Positions 53,525-64,000 of a stretch of 64,000 nucleotides of DNA are shown piece by piece (position 1 is the stretch's first letter; every line of letters starts with the position of its first letter). Both the position numbers and the translations under genes were made by a program. Origin of the DNA: Auanema rhodensis. Lineage: Eukaryota > Nematoda > Chromadorea > Rhabditida > Rhabditidae. The notes below the pieces were generated by a model. The model made no database searches, had not been told where the DNA came from, and was given only the letters and a program-made list of their open reading frames with translations. Where the stretch lies: contig OZ059900.1 of NCBI GenBank assembly GCA_964057225.1, positions 1,870,501 to 1,934,500 on the forward strand, read 5' to 3'.

Positions 53525-54566
53525 TTAACACCATATACTCACCGATTTTTGGTACAAAATCTGTAATACTTGTAAATTTTGATCATATTTGTTAAGATTC
53601 GAGAATCAAACACATAATACACGAAATAAGTCTATTTTTACAAGTTTGCACTGATATTTATTCATTTTGATCAAAAAAGGTCGAAAATAGAAAGAATTTT
53701 TGAAATTTCCGAGTTTTGAGTCCAATTTGGCTAAATCGCTCATATATAAGATCAAAAGCATAGTTTTATTGTCTATAACAACAAAAGTCATCAATTAAAC
53801 GCTAGTGATATTTAAATACTGATTTTCGCTCAAGTAGCATTACTACACTAAGTATGGTCGTTTTTATGCCTATAACACCATATACTCACCGATTTTTGGT
53901 ACAAAATCTGTAATACTTGTAAATTTTGATCATATTCGTTAAGATTTGAGAATCGAACATACAATACACAAAATCAGTCTATTTTTACAAGTTTGCACTG
54001 ATATTTATTCATTTTGATCAAAAAAGGTCGAAAATAGAAAGAATTTTTGAAATTTCCGAGTTTTGAGTCCAATTTGGCTAAATCGCTCATATATATGATC
54101 AAAAGCATAGTTTTATTGTCTATGACAACAAAAGTCATCAATTAAACGCTAGTGATATTTAAATACTGATTTTCGCTCAAGTAGCATTACTACACTAAGT
54201 ATGGTCGTTTTTATGCCTTTAACACCATATACTCACCGATTTTTGGTACAAAATCTGTAATACTCGTAAATTTTGATCATATTCGTTCAGATTTGAGAAT
54301 CAAACATACAATACACAAGATGAATCTATTTTTATGAGCTTGCACTGATATATATTCATTTTGATCAAAAAAGGTCGAAAATAGAAAGAATTTTTGAACT
54401 TTCCGAGTTTTGAGTCGAATTGGGCTAAATCGCTCATATATATGATCAAAAGCATAGTTTTACTGTCTATGATAACAAAAGTCTTCAAATATACACTAAT
54501 AATGTGTAAATCACTGAATTTCACTCAAATAGCTTTACTACACTAAGTATGGTCGTTTTTATGCCT
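53525..54566. repeat. Three monomers h/d, r, z
   Basis: Monomers start at 53525, 53872 and 54219. The first two match 40318-41011, including GCCTATAAC. The z monomer at 54219 is the most odd in this stretch, with CGTTCAGATTTG, CACAAGATGAATC and TTTTTGAACTTTCCG, none of which I saw elsewhere. Confidence 0.78.
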
Positions 54567-55609
54567 TTAACACCATATACTCACCGATTTTTGATACAAA
54601 ATCTGTAATACTCGTAAATTTCGATCATATTCGTTAAGATTCGAGAATCAAACACACAATACACAAAATAAGTTTATTTTTACCAGTTTGCACTGATATT
54701 TATTCATTTTGATCAAAAAAGGTCGAAAATAGAAAGAATTTTTGAATTTTCCGAGTTTTGAGTCCAATTGGGCTAAATCGCTCATATATATGATCAAAAG
54801 CATAGTTTCACTGTCTATGATAACAAAAGTCTTCAAATATACACTAGTAATGATTAAATCACTGAATTTCACTCAAATAGCTTTACTACACTAAGTATGG
54901 TCGTTTTTATGCCTTTAACACCATATACTCACCGATTTTTGGTACAAAATCTGTAATACTCGTAAATTTTGATCATATCCGTTAAGATTCGAGAATCAAA
55001 CACACAATACACGAAATAAGTTTATTTTTACGAGTTTGCACTGATATTTATTCATTTTGATCAAAAAAGGTCGAAAATAGAAAGAATTTTTGAATTTTCC
55101 GAGTTTTGAGTCCAATTGGGCTAAATCGCTCATATATATGATCAAAAGCATAGTTTCACTGTCTATGATAACAAAAGTCTTCAAATATACACTAGTAATG
55201 ATTAAATCACTGAATTTCACTCAAATAGCATTACTACACTAAGTATGGTCGTTTTTATGCCTTTAACACCATATACTCACCGATTTTTGGTACAAAATCT
55301 GTAATACTTGTAAATTTTGATCATATTCGTTAAGATTTGAGAATCAAACACATAATACACGAAATAAGTCTTTTTTTACAAGTTTGCACTGATATTTATT
55401 CATTTTGATCAAAAAAGGTCGAAAATAGAAAGAATTTTTGAAATTTCCGAGTTTTGAGTCCAATTTGGCTAAATCGCTCATATATATGATCAAAAGCATA
55501 GTTCTATTGTCTATAACAACAAAAGTCTTTAATTAAACGCTAGTGATGTTTTAATACTGAATTTCGCTCAAATAGCATTACTACACTAAGTATGGTCGTT
55601 TTTATGCCT
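54567..55609. repeat. Three monomers c''-c-j
   Basis: Monomers start at 54567, 54915 and 55263. The c'' monomer has TTTTTACCAG, shared with 60471 and 62210, and TTTTTGATAC. The j monomer has AAGTCTTTTTTTAC and GTTCTATTGTC. This series begins a segment repeated at 62210. Confidence 0.8.
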
Positions 55610-56997
55610 TTAACACCATATACTCACCGATTTTTGGTACAAAATCTGTAATACTTGTAAATTTTGATCATATTCGTTAAGATTCGAAAATCAAACACAC
55701 AATACACGAAATAAGTTTATTTTTACAAGTTTGCACTGATATTTATTCATTTTGATCAAAAAAGGTCGAAAATAGAAAGAATTTTTGAAATTTCCGAGTT
55801 TTGAGTCTAATTTGGCTAAATCGCTCATATATATGATCAAAAGCATAGTTTTATTGTCTATAACAACAAAAGTCATCAATTAAACGCTAGTGATGTTTAA
55901 ATACTGAATTTCGCTCAAATAGCATTACTACACTAAGTATGGTCGTTTTTATGCCTTTAACACCATATACTCACCGATTTTTGGTACAAAATCTGTAATA
56001 CTCGTAAATTTTGATCATATTTGTTAAGATTTGAGAATCAAACATACAATACACAAAATCAATCTATTTTTATGAGCTTGCACTGATATATATTCATTTT
56101 GATCAAAAAAGGTCGAAAATAGAAAGAATTTTTGAAATTTCCGAGTTTTGAGTCTAATTTGGCTAAATCGCTCATATATAAGATCAGAAGCATAGTTTTA
56201 TTGTCTATGACAACAAAAATCATCAATTAAACGCTAGTGATATTTAAATACTGATTTTCGCTCAAATAGCATTACTACACTAAGTATGGTCGTTTTTATG
56301 CCTTTAACACCATATACTCACCGATTTTTGGTACAAAATCTGTAATACTCGTAAATTTTGATCATATTCGTTAAGATTTGAAAATCAAACACACAATAAA
56401 CAAAATCAGTCTATTTTTATGAGTTTGCACTGATATATATTCATTTTGATCAAAAAAGGTCGAAAATAGAAAGAATTTTTGAATTTTCCGAGTTTTGAGT
56501 CCAATTGGGCTAAATCGCTCATATATATAATCAAAAGCATAGTTTTACTGTCTATGATAACAAAAGTCATCAATTAAACGCTAGTGATGTTTAAATACTG
56601 ATTTTCGCTCAAATAGCATTACTACACTAAGTATGGTCGTTTTTATGCCTTTAACACCATATACTCACCGATTTTTGGTACAAAACCTGTGATACTCGTA
56701 AATTTTGATCATATTTGGTGAGATTCGAGAATCAAACACACAATACACGAAATAAGTTTATTTTTATGAGTTTGCACTGATATATATTCATTTTGATCAA
56801 AAAAGGTCGAAAATAGAAAGAATTTTTGAAATTTCCGAGTTTTGAGTCCAATTTGGCTAAATCGCTCATATATATGATCAAAAGCATAGTTCTATTGTCT
56901 ATAACAACAAAAGTCTTTAATTAAACGCTAGTGATGTTTTAATACTGAATTTCGCTCAAATAGCATTACTACACTAAGTATGGTCGTTTTTATGCCT
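55610..56997. repeat. Second tetramer family copy 1: l-x-P-Y
   Basis: Monomers start at 55610, 55957, 56304 and 56651. Class x has AAATCAATC and ATATAAGATCAG with AACAAAAATCATC. P is L1-M2-R1 with ATATATATAATC. Y has ATTTGGTGAG and a j-type right part, with a private AAAACCTGTG. The unit repeats 1388 bp downstream. Confidence 0.82.
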
Positions 56998-58385
56998 TTA
57001 ACACCATATACTCACCGATTTTTGGTACAAAATCTGTAATACTTGTAAATTTTGATCATATTCGTTAAGATTCGAAAATCAAACACACAATACACGAAAT
57101 AAGTTTATTTTTACAAGTTTGCACTGATATTTATTCATTTTGATCAAAAAAGGTCGAAAATAGAAAGAATTTTTGAAATTTCCGAGTTTTGAGTCTAATT
57201 TGGCTAAATCGCTCATATATATGATCAAAAGCATAGTTTTATTGTCTATAACAACAAAAGTCATCAATTAAACGCTAGTGATGTTTAAATACTGAATTTC
57301 GCTCAAATAGCATTACTACACTAAGTATGGTCGTTTTTATGCCTTTAACACCATATACTCACCGATTTTTGGTACAAAATCTGTAATACTCGTAAATTTT
57401 GATCATATTTGTTAAGATTTGAGAATCAAACATACAATACACAAAATCAATCTATTTTTATGAGCTTGCACTGATATATATTCATTTTGATCAAAAAAGG
57501 TCGAAAATAGAAAGAATTTTTGAAATTTCCGAGTTTTGAGTCTAATTTGGCTAAATCGCTCATATATAAGATCAGAAGCATAGTTTTATTGTCTATGACA
57601 ACAAAAATCATCAATTAAACGCTAGTGATATTTAAATACTGATTTTCGCTCAAATAGCATTACTACACTAAGTATGGTCGTTTTTATGCCTTTAACACCA
57701 TATACTCACCGATTTTTGGTACAAAATCTGTAATACTCGTAAATTTTGATCATATTCGTTAAGATTCGAAAATCAAACACACAATAAACAAAATCAGTCT
57801 ATTTTTATGAGTTTGCACTGATATATATTCATTTTGATCAAAAAAGGTCGAAAATAGAAAGAATTTTTGAATTTTCCGAGTTTTGAGTCCAATTGGGCTA
57901 AATCGCTCATATATATAATCAAAAGCATAGTTTTACTGTCTATGATAACAAAAGTCATCAATTAAACGCTAGTGATGTTTAAATACTGATTTTCGCTCAA
58001 ATAGCATTACTACACTAAGTATGGTCGTTTTTATGCCTTTAACACCATATACTCACCGATTTTTGGTACAAAATCTGTGATACTCGTAAATTTTGATCAT
58101 ATTTGGTGAGATTCGAGAATCAAACACACAATACACGAAATAAGTTTATTTTTATGAGTTTGCACTGATATATATTCATTTTGATCAAAAAAGGTCGAAA
58201 ATAGAAAGAATTTTTGAATTTTCCGAGTTTTGAGTCTAATTTGGCTAAATCGCTCATATATATGATCAAAAGCATAGTTTTATTGTCTATAACAACAAAA
58301 GTCATCAATTAAACGCTAGTGATGTTTAAATACTGAATTTCGCTCAAATAGCATTACTACACTAAGTATGGTCGTTTTTATGCCT
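56998..58385. repeat. Second tetramer family copy 2: l-x-P-Y2
   Basis: Monomers start at 56998, 57345, 57692 and 58039. The first three match copy 1, except that P at 57692 has GATTCGAAAATC for GATTTGAAAATC. The fourth shares ATTTGGTGAG on the left but ends in a standard R1 right part instead of the j-type one, so a switch lies inside it. Confidence 0.82.
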
Positions 58386-59426
58386 TTAACACCATATACT
58401 CACCGATTTTTGGTACAAAATCTGTAATACTCGTAAATTTTGATCATATTCGTTAAGATTTGAGAATCAAACATACAATACACAAAATCAGTCTATTTTT
58501 ATGAGCTTGCACTGATATATATTCATTTTGATCAAAAAAGGTCGAAAATAGAAAGAATTTTTGAAATTTCCGAGTTTTGAGTCTAATTTGGCTAAATCGC
58601 TCATATATAAGATCAGAAGCATAGTTTTATTGTCTATGACAACAAAAATCATCAATTAAACGCTAGTGATATTTAAATACTGATTTTCGCTCAAATAGCA
58701 TTACTACACTAAGTATGGTCGTTTTTATGCCTTTAACACCATATACTCACCGATTTTTGGTACAAAATCTGTAATACTCGTAAATTTTGATCATATTCGT
58801 TAAGATTTGAAAATCAAACACACAATAAACAAAATCAGTCTATTTTTATGAGTTTGCACTGATATATATTCATTTTGATCAAAAAAGGTCGAAAATAGAA
58901 AGAATTTTTGAATTTTCCGAGTTTTGAGTCCAATTGGGCTAAATCGCTCATATATATAATCAAAAGCATAGTTTTACTGTCTATGATAACAAAAGTCATC
59001 AATTAAACGCTAGTGATGTTTAAATACTGATTTTCGCTCAAATAGCATTACTACACTAAGTATGGTCGTTTTTATGCCTTTAACACCATATACTCACCGA
59101 TTTTTGGTACAAAATCTGTGATACTCGTAAATTTTGATCATATTCGGTGAGATTCGAGAATCAAACACACAATACACGAAATAAGTTTATTTTTACGAGT
59201 TTGCACTGATATTTATTCATTTTGATCAAAAAAGGTCGAAAATAGAAAGAATTTTTGAAATTTCCGAGTTTTGAGTCTAATTTGGCTAAATCGCTCATAT
59301 ATATGATCAAAAGCATAGTTTTATTGTCTATGACAACAAAAGTCATCAATTAAACGCTAGTGATGTTTAAATACTGAATTTCGCTCAAGTAGCATTACTA
59401 CACTAAGTATGGTCGTTTTTATGCCT
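58386..59426. repeat. Third, partial tetramer copy: x-P-(b'/l)
   Basis: Monomers start at 58386, 58733 and 59080. The x and P monomers match those of the two preceding tetramers (58386 has GTCAGTC-type AATCAGTC instead of AATCAATC). The third has GGTGAG on the left, TTTTTACGAG and an l-type right part, ending in CAAGTAGC. Confidence 0.78.
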
Positions 59427-61513
59427 TTAACACCATATACTCACCGATTTTTGGTACAAAATCTGTAATACTCGTAAATTTTGATCATATTCGGTGAGAT
59501 TCGAGAATCAAACACACAATACACGAAATAAGTTTATTTTGACGAGTTTGCACTGATATTTATTCATTTTGATCAAAAAAGGTCGAAAATAGAAAGAATT
59601 TTTGAATTTTCCGAGTTTTGAGTCCAATTGGGCTAAATCGCTCATATATATGATCAAAAGCATAGTTTTACTGTCTATGATAACAAAAGTCTTCAAATAT
59701 ACACTAATAATGATTAAATCACTGAATTTCACTCAAATAGCATTACTACACTAAGTATGGTCGTTTTTATGCCTTTAACACCATATACTCACCGATTTTT
59801 GGTACAAAATCTGTAATACTCGTAAATTTTGATCATATTCGGTGAGATTCGAGAATCAAACACACAATACACGAAATAAGTTTATTTTGACGAGTTTGCA
59901 CTGATATTTATTCATTTTGATCAAAAAAGGTCGAAAATAGAAAGAATTTTTGAATTTTCCGAGTTTTGAGTCCAATTGGGCTAAATCGCTCATATATATG
60001 ATCAAAAGCATAGTTTTACTGTCTATGATAACAAAAGTCTTCAAATATACACTAATAATGATTAAATCACTGAATTTCACTCAAATAGCATTACTACACT
60101 AAGTATGGTCGTTTTTATGCCTTTAACACCATATACTCACCGATTTTTGGTACAAAATCTGTGATACTCGTAAATTTTGATCATATTCGGTGAGATTCGA
60201 GAATCGCACATACAATACACGAAATAAGTCTATTTTTACGAGTTTGCACTGATATTTATTCATTTTGATCAAAAAAGGTCGAAAATAGAAAGAATTTTTG
60301 AAATTTCCGAGTTTTGAGTCTAATTTGGCTAAATCGCTCATATATATGATCAAAAGCATAGTTTTACTGTCTATGATAACAAAAGTCTTCAAATATACAC
60401 TAATAATGTGTAAATCACTGAATTTCACTCAAATAGCTTTACTACACTAAGTATGGTCGTTTTTATGCCTTTAACACCATATACTCACCGATTTTTGGTA
60501 CAAAATCTGTAATACTCGTAAATTTCGATCATATTCGTTAAGATTCGAGAATCAAACACACAATACACGAAATAAGTTTATTTTTACCAGTTTGCACTGA
60601 TATTTATTCATTTTGATCAAAAAAGGTCGAAAATAGAAAGAATTTTTGAATTTTCCGAGTTTTGAGTCCAATTGGGCTAAATCGCTCATATATATGATCA
60701 AAAGCATAGTTTCACTGTCTATGATAACAAAAGTCTTCAAATATACACTAGTAATGATTAAATCACTGAATTTCACTCAAATAGCTTTACTACACTAAGT
60801 ATGGTCGTTTTTATGCCTTTAACACCATATACTCACCGATTTTTGGTACAAAATCTGTGATACTCGTAAATTCTGATCATATTCGGTGAGATTCGAGAAT
60901 CAAACACACAATACACGAAATAAGTTTATTTTTACGAGTTTGCACTGATATTTATTCATTTTGATCAAAAAAGGTCGAAAATAGAAAGAATTTTTGAAAT
61001 TTCCGAGTTTTGAGTCTAATTTGGCTAAATCGCTCATATATATGATCAAAAGCATAGTTTTACTGTCTATGATAACAAAAGTCTTCAAATATACACTAAT
61101 AATGTGTAAATCACTGAATTTCACTCAAATAGCTTTACTACACTAAGTATGGTCGTTTTTATGCCTTTAACACCATATACTCACCGATTTTTGGTACAAA
61201 ATCTGTGATACTCGTAAATTTTGATCATATTCGTTAAGATTTGAGAATCAAACATACAATACACAAAATCAGTCTATTTTTATGAGCTTGCACTGATATA
61301 TATTCATTTTGATCAAAAAAGGTCGAAAATAGAAAGAATTTTTGAAATTTCCGAGTTTTGAGTCTAATTTGGCTAAATCGCTCATATATAAGATCAGAAG
61401 CATAGTTTTATTGTCTATGACAACAAAAATCATCAATTAAACGCTAGTGATATTTAAATACTGATTTTCGCTCAAATAGCATTACTACACTAAGTATGGT
61501 CGTTTTTATGCCT
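59427..61513. repeat. Single b'-type monomer, then pentamer copy 1
   Basis: Monomers start at 59427 and then 59775, 60123, 60471, 60819 and 61167. The monomers at 59427 and 59775 look identical. The one at 60123 is L2-M1-R2 with AATCGCACATAC and CTGTGATACTCG. The one at 60819 has AAATTCTGATC. The one at 61167 is class x with CTGTGATACTCG. Bases 59775-60818 recur 1739 bp (five monomers) downstream. Confidence 0.78.
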
Positions 61514-62209
61514 TTAACACCATATACTCACCGATTTTTGGTACAAAATCTGTAATACTCGTAAATTTTGATCATATTCGGTGAGATTCGAGAATCAAAC
61601 ACACAATACACGAAATAAGTTTATTTTGACGAGTTTGCACTGATATTTATTCATTTTGATCAAAAAAGGTCGAAAATAGAGAGAATTTTTGAATTTTCCG
61701 AGTTTTGAGTCCAATTGGGCTAAATCGCTCATATATATGATCAAAAGCATAGTTTTACTGTCTATGATAACAAAAGTCTTCAAATATACACTAATAATGA
61801 TTAAATCACTGAATTTCACTCAAATAGCATTACTACACTAAGTATGGTCGTTTTTATGCCTTTAACACCATATACTCACCGATTTTTGGTACAAAATCTG
61901 TGATACTCGTAAATTTTGATCATATTCGGTGAGATTCGAGAATCGAACACACAATACACGAAATAAGTCTATTTTTACGAGTTTGCACTGATATTTATTC
62001 ATTTTGATCAAAAAAGGTCGAAAATAGAAAGAATTTTTGAAATTTCCGAGTTTTGAGTCTAATTTGGCTAAATCGCTCATATATATGATCAAAAGCATAG
62101 TTTTACTGTCTATGATAACAAAAGTCTTCAAATATACACTAATAATGTGTAAATCACTGAATTTCACTCAAATAGCTTTACTACACTAAGTATGGTCGTT
62201 TTTATGCCT
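61514..62209. repeat. Pentamer copy 2, first two monomers
   Basis: Monomers start at 61514 and 61862 and match 59775 and 60123 at a spacing of 1739 bp. The first has a private AAATAGAGAGAATT. The second has AATCGAACACAC where its partner has AATCGCACATAC. The next monomer, at 62210, is common to this pentamer and to the segment copied from 54567. Confidence 0.78.
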
Positions 62210-63946
62210 TTAACACCATATACTCACCGATTTTTGGTACAAAATCTGTAATACTCGTAAATTTCGATCATATTCGTTAAGATTCGAGAATCAAACACAC
62301 AATACACGAAATAAGTTTATTTTTACCAGTTTGCACTGATATTTATTCATTTTGATCAAAAAAGGTCGAAAATAGAAAGAATTTTTGAATTTTCCGAGTT
62401 TTGAGTCCAATTGGGCTAAATCGCTCATATATATGATCAAAAGCATAGTTTCACTGTCTATGATAACAAAAGTCTTCAAATATACACTAGTAATGATTAA
62501 ATCACTGAATTTCACTCAAATAGCTTTACTACACTAAGTATGGTCGTTTTTATGCCTTTAACACCATATACTCACCGATTTTTGGTACAAAATCTGTAAT
62601 ACTCGTAAATTTTGATCATATCCGTTAAGATTCGAGAATCAAACACACAATACACGAAATAAGTTTATTTTTACGAGTTTGCACTGATATTTATTCATTT
62701 TGATCAAAAAAGGTCGAAAATAGAAAGAATTTTTGAATTTTCCGAGTTTTGAGTCCAATTGGGCTAAATCGCTCATATATATGATCAAAAGCATAGTTTC
62801 ACTGTCTATGATAACAAAAGTCTTCAAATATACACTAGTAATGATTAAATCACTGAATTTCACTCAAATAGCATTACTACACTAAGTATGGTCGTTTTTA
62901 TGCCTTTAACACCATATACTCACCGATTTTTGGTACAAAATCTGTAATACTTGTAAATTTTGATCATATTCGTTAAGATTTGAGAATCAAACACATAATA
63001 CACGAAATAAGTCTTTTTTTACAAGTTTGCACTGATATTTATTCATTTTGATCAAAAAAGGTCGAAAATAGAAAGAATTTTTGAAATTTCCGAGTTTTGA
63101 GTCCAATTTGGCTAAATCGCTCATATATATGATCAAAAGCATAGTTCTATTGTCTATAACAACAAAAGTCTTTAATTAAACGCTAGTGATGTTTTAATAC
63201 TGAATTTCGCTCAAATAGCATTACTACACTAAGTATGGTCGTTTTTATGCCTTTAACACCATATACTCACCGATTTTTGGTACAAAATCTGTAATACTTG
63301 TAAATTTTGATCATATTCGTTAAGATTCGAAAATCAAACACACAATACACGAAATAAGTTTATTTTTACAAGTTTGCACTGATATTTATTCATTTTGATC
63401 AAAAAAGGTCGAAAATAGAAAGAATTTTTGAAATTTCCGAGTTTTGAGTCTAATTTGGCTAAATCGCTCATATATATGATCAAAAGCATAGTTTTATTGT
63501 CTATAACAACAAAAGTCATCAATTAAACGCTAGTGATGTTTAAATACTGAATTTCGCTCAAATAGCATTACTACACTAAGTATGGTCGTTTTTATGCCTT
63601 TAACACCATATACTCACCGATTTTTGGTACAAAATCTGTAATACTCGTAAATTTTGATCATATTTGTTAAGATTTGAGAATCAAACATACAATACACAAA
63701 ATCAATCTATTTTTATGAGCTTGCACTGATATATATTCATTTTGATCAAAAAAGGTCGAAAATAGAAAGAATTTTTGAAATTTCCGAGTTTTGAGTCTAA
63801 TTTGGCTAAATCGCTCATATATAAGATCAGAAGCATAGTTTTATTGTCTATGACAACAAAAATCATCAATTAAACGCTAGTGATATTTAAATACTGATTT
63901 TCGCTCAAATAGCATTACTACACTAAGTATGGTCGTTTTTATGCCT
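62210..63946. repeat. Five monomers c''-c-j-l-x, second copy of 54567-56303
   Basis: Monomers start at 62210, 62558, 62906, 63253 and 63600. They match the series at 54567, 54915, 55263, 55610 and 55957 with a constant spacing of 7643 bp (22 monomers). Shared marks include TTTTTACCAG, GTTCTATTGTC and AAATCAATC. One difference is TTTTTGGTAC here against TTTTTGATAC at 54567. Confidence 0.82.
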
Positions 63947-64000
63947 TTAACACCATATACTCACCGATTTTTGGTACAAAATCTGTAATACTCGTAAATT
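63947..64000. repeat. Partial monomer at the right edge
   Basis: The first 54 bases of a further monomer, with the ACTCGTAAATT form of position 47. The array plainly continues past the window on this side, and the left edge also lies inside the array because base 1 directly follows the phase of the next monomers. Confidence 0.9.

Larger units (their letters stand above)
1..64000. repeat. Satellite DNA array, 347/348-bp monomer, 184 complete copies
   Basis: Every part of the window is the same repeat. Each monomer begins with TTAACACCATATACTCACCG in the phase used here and recurs every 347 or 348 bp from base 1 to base 63947. All copies lie head to tail in one orientation. The length toggle is mostly one extra C in the right part (AAATCACTG versus AAATACTG) or one extra A in the A-run before GGTCG. 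One monomer (33368) is 346 bp. No transposon, microsatellite expansion, inversion or unique spacer interrupts the array. The AT-rich monomer, the divergent classes repeated in ordered series and the near identity of the series are typical of higher-order satellite arrays at centromeres or in heterochromatin. Centromere function is an inference; sequence alone cannot show it. The family is not recognised. Confidence 0.98.

Noticed and set aside
429-63522. Minus-strand open reading frames of 62, 67, 74 or 101 codons in about 112 of 184 monomers
   Set aside because: They recur only because the satellite monomer recurs. Starts differ by class, class a monomers mostly lack the frame, substitutions hit all codon positions, and no domain, signal peptide or membrane protein family is recognisable. 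Promoter and terminator context is absent. They are by-products of the repeat, not a gene family.
1-64000. CRISPR array or bacterial repeat array
   Set aside because: The repeat unit is 347-348 bp without unique spacers, and the variable parts fall into a few shared classes instead of unique inserts. No cas gene is present.
1-64000. tRNA, rRNA or small RNA gene
   Set aside because: No cloverleaf, rRNA-like stretch or other RNA signature appears in a monomer, and there is no non-repeat sequence to hold one.

Overview
The whole window is one satellite DNA array. It holds 184 complete head-to-tail monomers of 347 or 348 bp (one is 346 bp) plus a 54-bp partial monomer at the right edge, all in the same orientation, starting in phase at base 1. 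I found no protein-coding gene, RNA gene, transposon, CRISPR array or unique spacer. Hand-counted GC of the first monomer is 28.5% (99 of 347). The organism is eukaryotic. Array length, monomer length (about two nucleosome repeats), multi-monomer higher-order repeats (HORs) and CpG-type decay at diagnostic sites fit a centromeric, pericentromeric or heterochromatic satellite in a genome with DNA methylation. A plant is plausible, but the sequence does not name the species, and I do not recognise the satellite family.

Monomer classes are given letters here. Each monomer has a left part (L, about 47-130), a middle part (M, about 178-207) and a right part (R, about 245-315), each in two main forms, joined by invariant stretches. 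Class a is L1-M1-R1, b and c are L2-M2-R2, d and h are L2-M1-R1, e is L1-M1-R1 with private changes, f has a lost central palindrome, and g is L1-M1-R2. A prime marks a variant of a class.

Layout. Bases 1-14596 are dominated by an octamer, abcdefgh (2780 bp), present in full at 1 and 3823, with shortened or lengthened relatives (3, 9, 7 and 7 monomers). Bases 14597-28847 are mosaics of the same classes, including a d-e-f trimer run. Bases 28848-33713 are a tandem pair of heptamers (2434 bp) made by a traceable unequal crossover. Bases 34061-38230 are two hexamers (2085 bp). Bases 42750-49701 are a second copy of about 25.0-34.4 kb lacking the heptamer duplication. Bases 50744-53524 and 55610-58385 are tandem tetramers (about 1390 bp), and 62210-63946 repeats 54567-56303 at a spacing of 7643 bp.

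Nothing here works as a gene system. What the window records is satellite turnover: unequal exchange, patchy conversion, selective CpG loss and a nearly invariant 72-bp segment in every monomer. Short open frames of 62-101 codons occur on the minus strand of about 61% of monomers and are judged non-coding.
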